64,000 nt of DNA from Marinoscillum furvescens DSM 4134 (GCF_003386095.1 NZ_QREG01000001.1:248001-312000); one strand, 5' to 3'; numbered from the stretch's first letter, positions 43,491 to 52,101 are shown. A program made the numbers and translations. The notes: generated by a model not told the origin, from the sequence alone.

Positions 43491-45389
43491 ATGAAAATAC
43501 TTTTGACCTGTGCGCTGACTTGCTATTGCATACTGGTTGCTGCCCAACCCGCAGACACCGTGCACGTAAAAGCAACAGAAATATTAATACTCGGCGACAG
43601 TGTGTTTGCTCCAGATAGAGACACCACCTTTTACATACGACCTGGTAAATACAAAGTAAAAAATAACCCCTACAAATCTTCACGTAAGTTTTATGAAAAA
43701 TTAAAAACCAAAAGCCACCAAAATAAAGTAACAGGAAGCCTTTTTGACCTCCTGTATGTGAACCCTCAGTCCACATCACCTGGGACTCCCGAAAAAAACA
43801 GCCGATCATCTCATGAGGCCTTTGAAGCCTACGAGGGAATGGTCATCTCCCACATACGTATCCTTCCCGTAGATGTACTGGAAGGCTCTGTCAGTGACAC
43901 CACCAAGGCGGCCAGCTCCGGCTTGGCAAGAATCGCCAACACACTACACATGCAAACCTGGAAGCGTGTAATACGAAGCGCTCTGCTGCTTGAGGAAGGC
44001 GAACCCATAGACCCGTACCTTTTGGCAGATACTGAGCGGATACTTCGAAGGCTGCCGTACATTCAGGATGCTAAAGTCTATGTGAAAAATACCACTCGCG
44101 GCACAGAAATAGTGATCGCAGTGCAAGACAGAATTGCGTGGGGAAGCCGGGCAGACATTGATGGCCTTAGCGATTTCAAACTCACTCTTACGAATAGAAA
44201 TATCGGCGGTTCAGGAAAGTTTGCTTCTGCAGCGTGGGTCTACAATACCGATTACCAGCCCAATCATGGGTATGACTTTCGGGTTGGGGCACAAAACATC
44301 CAAAACACCATTACCAGTTGGTCGATCAATCATACAAAAATCGGCAACCATTTGGAGTGGGGCGGTACGGTACAAAAAGAATTTGTAGCTCCTGAGATCA
44401 AATTTGGCGGAGGACTGGACATCCGTCAAATAAGTGACTCCACAGTACAGCTGGACGGAGAAGCCGTCCACAATGGCAATTTCACCTTAAACTATCAGGA
44501 CCTATGGCTGGGCAGGTCTTTTCAGCTTCCTTCTAAATATGAAAGAAAAAATCTGGTGATTGCTGGTCGTCTGCTACATCGGCAGTTTGCCAAACAACCA
44601 TTCGTAAGTCAGGACAGCAACTCATTGTATTACAATCGGGTCCTGGCACTGGGTGAGGTGAGCATCTCCAATCAGCAATATCTAAAAACGAATTACATCA
44701 ATGCTATTGGCATCTCTGAGGATATACCTTTAGGATATCGGTTTTCCTTTATTACCGGCAGAGATTTCAATGAATTCTTTCAGCAGAACTACTACGGACT
44801 ACACCTATTCTGGGCGTTTTACATCAAAAACTTTGGATACCTGCTGGCTAGTCAGGAAGTAGGTGCCTTTGATAGAGACAGCTTATCCAATGGTGCCTAT
44901 GCCACCCGAATCAATTATTTCAGTCCATTATTCGATTTAGGTCGGTTTCATCTACGAAATTTCGCACGACTAACCTATCACCAGGGAATTGGGCAAAAAA
45001 ACCATCGTCACATTACACTACGAGACAAAATCAGAGACGTCCAGTCAGCGGAAACTACCGGCAATAATACGTTTGCCTTTTCTTTCGAATCGGTGCTATT
45101 TACTCCCTGGTATTTTTATGGTTTTAGGTTTGCTCCCTTTGCATACTATACACTTGGTGAGATTTGGGACTCACGCTTACATGATAAATCCAGCACACCG
45201 TTTAGAGGAGTGGGTGGGGGCATACGCATTCGCAATGAAGCACTGGCATTTAGCACTATCGAACTACGGCTTACACACTACCACAGGGGAAACCTCGAGC
45301 ACCCAACAGTATTTTCTGTAAATGCCACGGTACCGGTAGTTTTTAGCGAAATATTCAAATACAAACCTCGAATGATTCCTTATAATTGA
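43491..45389 (+). CDS. BamA/TamA-type (Omp85 superfamily) outer-membrane protein with one POTRA-like domain
   Basis: 632 residues from ATG 43491. Signal peptide (ILLTCALTCYCILVAAQ). Residues about 110-225 form a POTRA-like region: EGMVISHIRILPVDVLEG, LLEEGEPIDPYLLADTERILRRLPYIQDAKVYV (beta-alpha-alpha-beta). The rest is a 16-strand-type barrel with many aromatic/glycine strands and an RGVGGGIRIRNEALAF segment. Length and a single POTRA set it apart from BamA (five POTRA). Possible partner of TamB or another protein-insertion role; unproven. A terminator hairpin stands right before the start and no convincing promoter is seen within the leader. Confidence 0.78.
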   Translation: MKILLTCALTCYCILVAAQPADTVHVKATEILILGDSVFAPDRDTTFYIRPGKYKVKNNPYKSSRKFYEKLKTKSHQNKVTGSLFDLLYVNPQSTSPGTPEKNSRSSHEAFEAYEGMVISHIRILPVDVLEGSVSDTTKAASSGLARIANTLHMQTWKRVIRSALLLEEGEPIDPYLLADTERILRRLPYIQDAKVYVKNTTRGTEIVIAVQDRIAWGSRADIDGLSDFKLTLTNRNIGGSGKFASAAWVYNTDYQPNHGYDFRVGAQNIQNTITSWSINHTKIGNHLEWGGTVQKEFVAPEIKFGGGLDIRQISDSTVQLDGEAVHNGNFTLNYQDLWLGRSFQLPSKYERKNLVIAGRLLHRQFAKQPFVSQDSNSLYYNRVLALGEVSISNQQYLKTNYINAIGISEDIPLGYRFSFITGRDFNEFFQQNYYGLHLFWAFYIKNFGYLLASQEVGAFDRDSLSNGAYATRINYFSPLFDLGRFHLRNFARLTYHQGIGQKNHRHITLRDKIRDVQSAETTGNNTFAFSFESVLFTPWYFYGFRFAPFAYYTLGEIWDSRLHDKSSTPFRGVGGGIRIRNEALAFSTIELRLTHYHRGNLEHPTVFSVNATVPVVFSEIFKYKPRMIPYN

Positions 45390-45420
45390 AGTAGCAAAAA
45401 GAGACAGCTTTTAAAAAGAA

Positions 45421-45443
45421 AAGTCTCGGCAAAGCCGAGACTC
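45421..45443. terminator. Hairpin downstream of the Omp85-like gene
   Basis: A 9-bp perfect stem, AGTCTCGGC with GCCGAGACT around AAA, 32 bases after the stop. The following T-run is weak (CTCTT), so terminator efficiency is uncertain. Confidence 0.55.
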
Positions 45444-45472
45444 TTCAAAGATGTCAAACAGGTGTATGAATA

Positions 45473-45480
45473 TAAATTTG
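45473..45480 (+). promoter_or_regulatory. Candidate -7 element for the LMW-PTP/fructosamine-kinase operon
   Basis: TAAATTTG matches TAnnTTTG exactly and lies 58 bases before the ATG at 45539, downstream of the hairpin at 45421. A -33 TTG at standard spacing is not evident. Confidence 0.45.
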
Positions 45481-45538
45481 TGTTATGCATAGGTTAATAC
45501 GGCTGTTAATAAAAAGGTAACCTACTAATTGAAAAAAA

Positions 45539-46015
45539 ATGATAAAAGTTTTATTTGTGTGTTTGGGCAACATCTGCAGATCTCCTTTGGCTGAAGCTAT
45601 TTGTAAACACAAAGTCTCTGAGCGTGGCTTATCAGCACATATAGAAGTAGACTCTGCTGGCACGGCCAATTACCACATTGGGGCAGACCCAGACGAGCGC
45701 AGCATTGAAGTAGCGGTGAAGCATGGCATCCCCATTGCACATAAAGGACGACAATTTCACTTCTCAGACGGTGAGCACTTCCAATATATTCTGGCCATGG
45801 ACGCATCAAACCACCGAAACATTATCCACGAGCTGGCCGACAAACACGAAGGCTTATACCTGATGCGGGACTTTGACCCGAAAGGCAAAGGAATGGACGT
45901 ACCTGACCCATACTATGGCGGCAAAGATGGCTTTGAGGAGGTGTACCAAATGCTGGATCGCTCCATCGATGCATTTCTGAATTATGTAGTAAAAGAACAC
46001 AAACTGGATGGCTAG
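45539..46015 (+). CDS. Low-molecular-weight protein tyrosine phosphatase family protein
   Basis: 158 residues. VLFVCLGNICRSPLAEAI is the CX5R phosphate loop with nucleophile Cys8 and Arg14; VPDPYYGGKDGFEEVYQML contains the general-acid Asp. Complete. It overlaps the fructosamine-kinase gene by 8 bases, so they are co-translated. From knowledge of these families, LMW-PTP relatives paired with fructosamine-kinase homologues can remove phosphate from protein-bound ribulosamine 5-phosphate; so a sugar-phosphate adduct may be the substrate rather than phosphotyrosine (inference from context). Confidence 0.92.
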   Translation: MIKVLFVCLGNICRSPLAEAICKHKVSERGLSAHIEVDSAGTANYHIGADPDERSIEVAVKHGIPIAHKGRQFHFSDGEHFQYILAMDASNHRNIIHELADKHEGLYLMRDFDPKGKGMDVPDPYYGGKDGFEEVYQMLDRSIDAFLNYVVKEHKLDG

Positions 46016-46886
46016 CAATGTAGACATACAGCTCCTGGAGTCCGCACTGTTTCAGTCTACAGGAATCCCTCAGGCAGTAAAAAGTGCGCAACACCTTTCT
46101 GGCGGTTGTATCAACAATGCCGTAAAAACAGTCACCAACGAGGGCACATACTTCATCAAATTCAACGACAATATCGATGAAGACATGTTTGAAAAAGAAG
46201 CCCTGGGACTCAGCCTCTTAAAAGCAGCAAATCACCTGCAAATACCTGATGTAATCGGTATAGGTCAGGTGGGTCCGAACCATTACATTATCCTAGAACA
46301 CATCAACAAAGCAGCACCTTCCGCTGATTTTTGGGAGGATTTTGGCCAAAACCTGGCGAAGCTTCACCGACAAACAGCACCTACTTTTGGGTTAGATCAT
46401 AACAACTATATCGGTAAGCTCCCGCAGCGCAATGACCAGGAACCAGGCTGGTTGGATTTTTTTATCCAGCACAGGCTAGAGGTACAGCTCGGACTGGCTT
46501 TGTATAACGACCACATCGACGAAGCATTTGCCAATCGCTTTCGCCAGATCTACCCAATCCTTCCTGGCATTATACCAGAAGAACCGCCCGCAATGCTGCA
46601 TGGAGACCTCTGGAGTGGTAATTTTATGGTTGGCCCTGGAGGCAAAGCTTGTCTTTTCGACCCTGCGGTATATTATGGCCATCGCGAAATCGAACTGGCT
46701 TTTACTAAACTTTTTGGTGGTTTTGACCCGGCGTTTTACCACGGCTATCATGAGCAGTATCCGGTAGAACCTGGCTTTGATCAGCGAATGGATATTTACA
46801 ACCTCTACCCACTACTGGTACATGTAAACCTGTTTGGTACTTCTTACCTCACAGGGGTGGAAGCTACTCTTCGTCGCTTTCTGTAG
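46008..46886 (+). CDS. Fructosamine kinase family (ribulosamine/erythrulosamine 3-kinase-like)
   Basis: 292 residues. HLSGGCINNAVKTV is the nucleotide-binding start, FIKFN carries the Lys, MLHGDLWSGNF the catalytic Asp and LFDPAVYYGHREIELAFTKL the DPA metal motif, all typical of FN3K. Role: phosphorylates the sugar of glycated amines on O3, which destabilises the adduct and repairs protein. Bacterial members mostly prefer ribulosamines or erythrulosamines. Its 3' end overlaps the oppositely oriented aspartate kinase gene by 23 bases. Confidence 0.92.
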   Translation: MASNVDIQLLESALFQSTGIPQAVKSAQHLSGGCINNAVKTVTNEGTYFIKFNDNIDEDMFEKEALGLSLLKAANHLQIPDVIGIGQVGPNHYIILEHINKAAPSADFWEDFGQNLAKLHRQTAPTFGLDHNNYIGKLPQRNDQEPGWLDFFIQHRLEVQLGLALYNDHIDEAFANRFRQIYPILPGIIPEEPPAMLHGDLWSGNFMVGPGGKACLFDPAVYYGHREIELAFTKLFGGFDPAFYHGYHEQYPVEPGFDQRMDIYNLYPLLVHVNLFGTSYLTGVEATLRRFL

Positions 46887-48120
46887 GACGATAAAGCACC
46901 TGAAAATTGTTTCGTGTTTTTTGTTCTAATATCACCTCTCCCAGGGGTGGAAGCAACTCGAATGATTCTGGCGTATAGTTTTTGATCGTAGCCAGATGTA
47001 GCCCTTCGTTGTACAGAACATGAAACTCCTCCGTCAGACTCGACTGTAGTTTTTCCAGTTTCACAGCACTGTAATCCATGCAAAAAGTAAACGTAAGTGC
47101 TGAGCTATGCATGAGGTTAATTTTGACATTGGCCTGATCCAACGCCTGGAACACCCGCACTAGTTTGCTTTCATCTACAAAGCTATTGTCGCGCACTCGT
47201 AGCGTAAACAACAGCTGCTTGTCTTTAAATACAAAGCACGGTTTCACCCCAACCTTTTCACTTTCAGAAATCTTAGTACCTGTGCCAGTTGGATCCACAA
47301 AGGAGCGCACATACAGTGGAATGTTACGCTGAGCCAGTGGACGGATGGTCTTTGGGTGAATCACCTTGGCGCCATAGTAAGTGAGCTCGGTCACTTCCTG
47401 GAAAGACAGCTCATGAAACAACTCAGCCTGCGGAAAGCGCTTTGGGTCGGCATTTAGCAACCCAGGCACATCCTTCCAAACTGTGAGGCTCTCTGCCTGC
47501 AAACAATACGCAAAGATGGCCCCTGAAAAATCGGAACCTTCCCTCCCCAGGGTGGTAGACTTGCCAGAAGCATCTGATCCAATAAACCCCTGAGTGATCA
47601 CAGGGCCCTGAGCCAGTAAAGCGGGCAGTGCCCGAGCTATATAATGCTCGGTGAGCTCCCACTCCACATTGGCCTCTGTATAAAGGCTGTTGGTTTTCAC
47701 ACATTTTCGGGCGTCTAGCCAAACGCAAGACTGCTGGGTGCTCAGCTGATGATAGACGATACTAGTAGAAAGCAGCTCACCATAAGGAACGATCTGGTCG
47801 TAAAACTGCTCATAGGAGCCTTCTGCTGTCTGCAAGGCAGCTTTTAGCTGCAACAGCCAGTTGGTAACATCCTCAGGAACTTGCGCAAACAGCTCGTTAC
47901 AGATGTCTGAGTGATAAGTAGCCAATGCTTCGTAGCGTTCCTTCCATTCACCTCCTTCATATGCACGTCTGACCAGCGCCTCTAGAGCATTGGTGGTCTT
48001 ACCCATAGCTGATATGACAATCACCAGCGAATCACCACCAAATTGTGTGATGATCTCACACAAATTCCTTACACCATCGGCATCTTTTACAGAGGCACCG
48101 CCAAATTTAAAAATTCGCAT
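46864..48120 (-). CDS. Aspartate kinase
   Basis: 418 residues from ATG 48120. FKFGGASVKDADGVRN is the N-terminal kinase loop (usual KFGGTSV), GFIGSDASGKSTTLGREGSDFSG the catalytic/ATP site, and YYGAKVIHPKTIRPL the conserved C-terminal part of the kinase domain. The remainder (about 290-418) is ACT-like regulatory sequence. Reaction: L-aspartate to aspartyl phosphate, start of the Lys/Thr/Met pathway. Monofunctional (no homoserine dehydrogenase). Divergent from the fructose-1,6-bisphosphatase gene over 72 bp. Confidence 0.93.
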   Translation of the reverse strand: MRIFKFGGASVKDADGVRNLCEIITQFGGDSLVIVISAMGKTTNALEALVRRAYEGGEWKERYEALATYHSDICNELFAQVPEDVTNWLLQLKAALQTAEGSYEQFYDQIVPYGELLSTSIVYHQLSTQQSCVWLDARKCVKTNSLYTEANVEWELTEHYIARALPALLAQGPVITQGFIGSDASGKSTTLGREGSDFSGAIFAYCLQAESLTVWKDVPGLLNADPKRFPQAELFHELSFQEVTELTYYGAKVIHPKTIRPLAQRNIPLYVRSFVDPTGTGTKISESEKVGVKPCFVFKDKQLLFTLRVRDNSFVDESKLVRVFQALDQANVKINLMHSSALTFTFCMDYSAVKLEKLQSSLTEEFHVLYNEGLHLATIKNYTPESFELLPPLGEVILEQKTRNNFQVLYRPTESDEE

Positions 48121-48192
48121 CTTGCAAACGTTTGAATACAACAAAAAGGGCTATTTTCGCATTGTGGAGCACCCCAATAACTTTCTTATCTT

Positions 48193-49200
48193 ATGAACAA
48201 AAATAGTCTAGGCCTACCGATCGGGACGACCCTTGATCGCTTTATCAAGAAAAAACAGGATGAGTTTGAATATGCTACCGGAGAGCTGTCTCAGCTCCTA
48301 CGGGATATCGCTCTGGCTGGCAAGATCATCAATAGAGAAGTAAACAAATCTGGACTACTGGATATTGCTGGTGCGTACGGTGCAAAAAATGTGCAGGGCG
48401 AAGACCAGCAAAAGCTGGATGTCATCGCTAATATTCGCTTTACCCGGGCACTGAGAAATGGCGGACAGGTATGTGCTGTAATCAGTGAAGAAGACGAAGA
48501 GATCATCCATTTGGATCAGAACTGCCGCTACATCGTAGCTATTGACCCCTTAGATGGCTCATCAAACATCGACGTGAATGTGTCCATCGGTACTATTTTC
48601 TCGATCTACCGACGAGTAACACCTACAGGTGGCCCTGTGAAAAAAGAAGACGTATTACAGCCTGGCACCAAGCAGGTAGCTGCCGGCTACATTTTATACG
48701 GATCCTCTACAATGCTAGTCTACACCACAGGCCACGGTGTGCATGGCTTTACCCTGGAGCCATCGTTGGGTGAGTTTGTACTGTCGCACACTAATATGGT
48801 TTGCCCTGAAGATGGAAACATCTACTCCATCAATGAGGGAAGCTGGTGTCAGTTTGATCAGGGTGTGCGTGACTACATCACCTGGTGCAAGGAAGAAGGC
48901 CTTACTGCACGGTACATAGGCTCCCTGGTGGCGGACTATCACCGCAACATGCTCAAAGGGGGAATCTACCTGTACCCGAGCACTGAGAAAGTACCTGAAG
49001 GTAAACTAAGGCTGCTCTACGAATGCAATGCGCTCGCGTTTATTGCCGAACAGGCCGGAGGTATAGCTACCGATGGCAAGCAGCGAATTTTGGAAATTCA
49101 GCCAGAAACCTTTCATCAGCGTGCCCCGCTTTATATTGGCTCCAAGAAAATGGTGGAAAAAGCACTTGAATTTTGCGGACAAGCAGAAGAAGCTTCATAG
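48193..49200 (+). CDS. fbp: Fructose-1,6-bisphosphatase, class 1
   Basis: 335 residues. Metal/phosphate site [23 protein letters not shown]; the upstream SEEDEE ligand run; [54 protein letters not shown], all diagnostic. Role: gluconeogenic hydrolysis of fructose-1,6-bisphosphate. A possible promoter (TTTG at 48131, 17 bases, TATTTTCG at 48152) lies in the gap to aspartate kinase. A terminator follows, then the 21-bp repeat array. Confidence 0.96.
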   Translation: MNKNSLGLPIGTTLDRFIKKKQDEFEYATGELSQLLRDIALAGKIINREVNKSGLLDIAGAYGAKNVQGEDQQKLDVIANIRFTRALRNGGQVCAVISEEDEEIIHLDQNCRYIVAIDPLDGSSNIDVNVSIGTIFSIYRRVTPTGGPVKKEDVLQPGTKQVAAGYILYGSSTMLVYTTGHGVHGFTLEPSLGEFVLSHTNMVCPEDGNIYSINEGSWCQFDQGVRDYITWCKEEGLTARYIGSLVADYHRNMLKGGIYLYPSTEKVPEGKLRLLYECNALAFIAEQAGGIATDGKQRILEIQPETFHQRAPLYIGSKKMVEKALEFCGQAEEAS

Positions 49201-49223
49201 GCCCATTAATAAAAGGAAATGCG

Positions 49224-49259
49224 AACCTCATGCTGAGCCATCAGTATGAGGTTTTTTTT
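49224..49259 (+). terminator. Intrinsic terminator of fbp
   Basis: AACCTCATGCTGA pairs with TCAGTATGAGGTT around GCCA (one internal mismatch), followed by eight T. It ends 11 bases before the first unit of the phased repeat. Confidence 0.88.
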
Positions 49260-49269
49260 GCAATCTACT

Positions 49270-49490
49270 TACAAAGACCACTTCAATCATTGCAAGACCT
49301 ACCTGAGGACCTGCAAAGACTACTCAGAAGCCTGCAAGAACCGATCAAATGGCTGCAATGAATGCTATTATGACTGCAATTACAGCTTTGGTGTATGCAA
49401 AGACCTATCTGACGGTTGCAATAACCGCCATAAAGTCTGCAAAGACCAGTAAGATGCCTGCAAAGCCAATTTGAATCACTGCTAAAGGAC
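49270..49490. repeat. Array of about ten 21-bp units phased on a TGCAA motif
   Basis: TGCAA starts at 49291, 49312, 49333, 49354, 49375, 49396, 49417, 49438 and 49459, every step exactly 21 bases, with variants TACAA at 49270 and TGCTA at 49480. The best consensus is TGCAAAGACC plus 11 variable bases. The unit is seven codons, so a frame from 49246 to 49452 stays open and would give Cys every seven residues (CKDxxxx), but it stops inside unit 9 while the array goes on. It lies in a 720-bp stretch without a recognisable gene; the rest of that stretch (49491-49766) shows nothing I can name. Unit identity outside the motif is low, so this is not a recent slippage repeat. Confidence 0.8.
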
Positions 49491-49766
49491 CCGTCCTAAA
49501 ATTACTTGACAGGTTTTTACTTAATTCTAATAATGGTTTACAATGATAAATGATAATCCTAATTGCACTTTACCTGAATGACTGTAATCCCAGGTGAAGT
49601 AAACAGACCAGGGTTTAGTCCTGCTTTGGTTTTACTGTTGATTGATTCATCCTCCATTGGCTTTACGGATCAAATGGCCTATCACTTGTATCTGCTCATC
49701 CTGGGAAGGACAAAATGAAATTTAATTTGGGGGAGAATGAGGCAGCTATAAAAAGTCAATGCTTAT

Positions 49767-49803
49767 AAAAAAAGAAGCCCCGCAACCCAAAGAGCTACGG
49801 GGC
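49767..49803 (-). terminator. Intrinsic terminator of the minus-strand gene at 49919
   Basis: Read on the minus strand, GCCCCGTAGC and GTTGCGGGGC flank a loop with CTCTTTGG, followed by TTCTTTTTTT. It lies 116 bases past the stop of the hypothetical gene. Confidence 0.7.
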
Positions 49804-49918
49804 ATTCACCGCCATAATGATTAACTAATACTCAAATGTAAGAACCGTTTCTGAAAATACCCAATTTTGGGTATAAGATTTTTTCATTTTTTTTATGTAT
49901 GGGAAATCTTCCCTCATT

Positions 49919-50248
49919 TCAGCGTGACGAATAACGCAAACGAGTAACCATTTTGGCCCGTTCGCGCTCTATGATCGCCTCGGAGATTTCATCGGCCAGG
50001 CATTCAGGATCTGCCTGATCCAGAATTCTTCTCAGCTTGGGTTCTGGAATATCTATGCGGTACATGGCATTGAGCAGATGACCAAAATCATGATCTAACA
50101 GGTACTGCACACGCTTTTTGAGAAATTGTCTCAACACCTTAAACGGGTTTTCGACACCTTCCAGGTCACACGATTCATTCAGTTTTAGATCCTTTTGAAT
50201 CAGGGACAGACTCCCTTTAGCCAGTTTGATTTCGTCTGGTTGAGACAT
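49919..50248 (-). CDS. Conserved-looking small hypothetical protein
   Basis: 109 residues, no signal peptide or membrane helix, mostly alpha-helical and charged: IKLAKGSLSLIQKDLKLN, then KVLRQFLKKRVQYLLDHDFGHLLNAMYRIDIPEPKLRRIL and a basic tail ERERAKMVTRLRYSSR. I do not recognise a domain. Normal codon pattern and its own downstream terminator suggest a real gene. It follows the thioesterase gene on the same strand after 45 bp, so it may be co-transcribed with it. Confidence 0.7.
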   Translation of the reverse strand: MSQPDEIKLAKGSLSLIQKDLKLNESCDLEGVENPFKVLRQFLKKRVQYLLDHDFGHLLNAMYRIDIPEPKLRRILDQADPECLADEISEAIIERERAKMVTRLRYSSR

Positions 50249-50293
50249 ACACTATCAATACATTCTATCTAAAAATACCGTTCCGATTCGAAG

Positions 50294-50734
50294 CTATTTT
50301 TCTAACCAGTGAAAATCCCCTGTTTTGGGTATACGCTCTAGCATATCTATGATCTGCTGAGGAGGCACCACCACTTTTCGCTCTTTTAAACTCATAAATG
50401 CTCCGGTAGCAATCACCGTGCAGGCCAGCGATTCGTCAGCTTTCCAAATTTGCTGACGAAACTTCCAAACCTTGAGATCTTTTCTAAAGCTCAGTGCCGC
50501 ACAGTCTACGGTGATATGCTCGTTCATAAAAACCTCTCGCTTGAAGGTAGTGTCTTCATGAAATAGCACCGGACCATACCCAGATGCTACGAGATCTTTG
50601 AGTGGCAACCCCAGCTCATCAAACAAACCTACTCGTACCTGAGCTGCATAGTCATTATAAGCTGTATGGCGCATATGGGCATTGGGGTCCAGATCTGCCC
50701 AGATCACCTGAAAATGTTGTTTATACGGTTCCAT
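50294..50734 (-). CDS. Acyl-CoA thioesterase, hot-dog fold (4HBT/YbgC type)
   Basis: 146 residues. VIWADLDPNAHMRHTAYNDYA is the 4-hydroxybenzoyl-CoA thioesterase-like signature with the catalytic Asp. FKREVFMNEHITVDC and KVWKFRQQIWKADESLACT form the central strands. Role: hydrolysis of a short or medium acyl-CoA in the cytoplasm; substrate unknown. It is 6 bp downstream of the DUF5606 gene on the same strand. Confidence 0.85.
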   Translation of the reverse strand: MEPYKQHFQVIWADLDPNAHMRHTAYNDYAAQVRVGLFDELGLPLKDLVASGYGPVLFHEDTTFKREVFMNEHITVDCAALSFRKDLKVWKFRQQIWKADESLACTVIATGAFMSLKERKVVVPPQQIIDMLERIPKTGDFHWLEK

Positions 50735-50740
50735 TTGAGA

Positions 50741-51184
50741 CTATTTATCCGAGCTCTGCTCTTCCTTACTGTCGTCTTTAGCTTCTTTCTTTTCCAAAAG
50801 TTCAGGGAGCGTAGCTGCGATGGTATTGTACCAGGTCACGAGTTTCTTGATATCCGAAACATACACGCGAGATTCGTCATACTCTGGCAGCACAAACTTC
50901 AAAAACGCCTTCAGTTCGTCTGGATCAGAAGTAGCACTCAAGCCTGTGTCTCCATTAAATTCTTGATGAATTTTTTGCATCACATCCTCCAAAGGCACAG
51001 CACCTTCTTCGTCTGTAGTGTAGATACTGATATCTGAAAGAATGGAAACTTTTGACTGCATGTTGGCAATCATTTTTTTCTTTGAGCCATCCAACGCCTC
51101 CAAAATCACTCCGGTACGTGTAGGAGATACTACTTTAAAAAGGCCTCCTTTGCCAGAAACGGCTGCTACTTCACTAAATTCCAT
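50741..51184 (-). CDS. DUF5606-type protein
   Basis: 147 residues. The N-terminal ~50 residues (EVAAVSGKGGLFKVVSPTRTGVILE, then KKMIANMQSKVSILSDISIYT) form an SH3-like or small beta domain; the middle part is helical (LEDVMQKIHQEF), and the tail is charged and disordered (KKEAKDDSKEEQSSDK). I assign it to DUF5606, a Bacteroidota family of unknown function, from memory. Between engB (69 bp) and the thioesterase gene on the same strand. Confidence 0.78.
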   Translation of the reverse strand: MEFSEVAAVSGKGGLFKVVSPTRTGVILEALDGSKKKMIANMQSKVSILSDISIYTTDEEGAVPLEDVMQKIHQEFNGDTGLSATSDPDELKAFLKFVLPEYDESRVYVSDIKKLVTWYNTIAATLPELLEKKEAKDDSKEEQSSDK

Positions 51185-51253
51185 GTTTTATTTGATTATT
51201 GTCTTGTGGTTAAGGGGGACAAAAATAGCGTTTGAGTACCAATCGCAAAACCT

Positions 51254-51859
51254 CTACTGCGATATCTGCTGATTTATGTCTCGTATAAATCTAACCACAT
51301 CGTCTTTGCCATAGCCCGTCACTGTAGATGTCATAAAATGTGGAGGCACCTCTGCCCAGTCTTTTTTGAGTGCTCGTAAAAACATCGCCGCATTGGATTG
51401 CGATTTGGGCATACCATTTTTATCAACTTTGGTAAAAATCAGCGCAATAGGCAAGCCTGCTTTTCCCAGGGAATTGACAAAATCTAAATCATTACGCTGG
51501 GGCTCATGACGGGAATCGATAAGCACAAAGACGTTGGTTAAGTTTTCTCGTGTCTCAAAGTAGCGTGCTATCATCTTCTTCCAGGCGGCTTGCTGCGACT
51601 TACTCACTTTGGCCCAGCCGTAGCCCGGCAAGTCTACCAGGTACCATTCCTTATCGATCAAAAAATGATTGATGAGCTGTGTTTTTCCAGGCTTACTGGA
51701 CACCTTGGCTAGTTTACCATGGTTTGTGAGCAAGTTGATCAGTGAAGACTTCCCCACATTGGAGCGCCCTATAAAGGCGTACTCGGGCAGGTTACCTTCA
51801 GGACATTCTTCTACTTTGGAGCTGCTTTTTACAAACTCAGCTGTTTTTATTGGCTTCAT
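51254..51859 (-). CDS. engB: Ribosome-biogenesis GTPase EngB (YihA/YsxC)
   Basis: 201 residues. AFIGRSNVGKSSLINLL is the P-loop, SSKPGKTQLINHFLID the switch I region (G2 Thr), YLVDLPGYGWAKVS G3, IFTKVDKNG G4 and a late STVTG stretch G5. Normal length. Role: GTPase for maturation of the large ribosomal subunit. Single genes of this type are essential in many bacteria. A gap of about 240 bp follows upstream to menG, AT-rich near the promoter. Confidence 0.96.
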   Translation of the reverse strand: MKPIKTAEFVKSSSKVEECPEGNLPEYAFIGRSNVGKSSLINLLTNHGKLAKVSSKPGKTQLINHFLIDKEWYLVDLPGYGWAKVSKSQQAAWKKMIARYFETRENLTNVFVLIDSRHEPQRNDLDFVNSLGKAGLPIALIFTKVDKNGMPKSQSNAAMFLRALKKDWAEVPPHFMTSTVTGYGKDDVVRFIRDINQQISQ

Positions 51860-52084
51860 GTATTATTGCTTTCTTATGCTGATATAGGGTATTGTAACCT
51901 CTCGAGGTGTCTAGCCCTCCCCGCCTCTACCGGAAAGTGCCGCCAAAACTCACGTAAATCTGCAGTGCTGTGGCGGTCACAGAAGAGACCTTGGTCCACA
52001 CGCGTAACTCGCATGTGGCCGCTATCTCTCGGACTATTCACGTAATAATTTTTAACATTCCCCTAAAACGCAGGGTTTATGGAT

Positions 52085-52092
52085 TAATTTTG
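52085..52092 (+). promoter_or_regulatory. Candidate menG promoter -7 element
   Basis: TAATTTTG matches TAnnTTTG exactly. The predicted start near 52098 leaves only a few bases before ATG 52102, i.e. an almost leaderless mRNA. No clear TTG at -33. Confidence 0.4.
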
Positions 52093-52101
52093 CAAGCAGA
52101 T

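Noticed and set aside
49246..49452. Open frame over the 21-bp array with Cys every seven residues
   Set aside because: The frame length follows from the repeat unit being 21 bases; the array continues beyond its stop, and no ribosome binding site or conserved N-terminus is seen. Reported as a repeat, not as a CDS.
49259..49490. CRISPR array
   Set aside because: Units are 21 bases with only 5-10 conserved bases and no true spacers of 30-40 bases; no cas gene is in the window.
49487..49520. Insertion-sequence end (GGACCCGTCC... stretch)
   Set aside because: No matching inverted repeat, target duplication or transposase fragment could be found on either strand nearby.
49715..49766. 17-codon ORF (ATG to TAA) in the gene-poor stretch
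   Set aside because: Too short and without any supporting signal.
51970..52101. N-terminal extension of MenG by 44 residues
   Set aside because: Composition is unlike the family, and the -7 promoter element at 52085 falls inside it.
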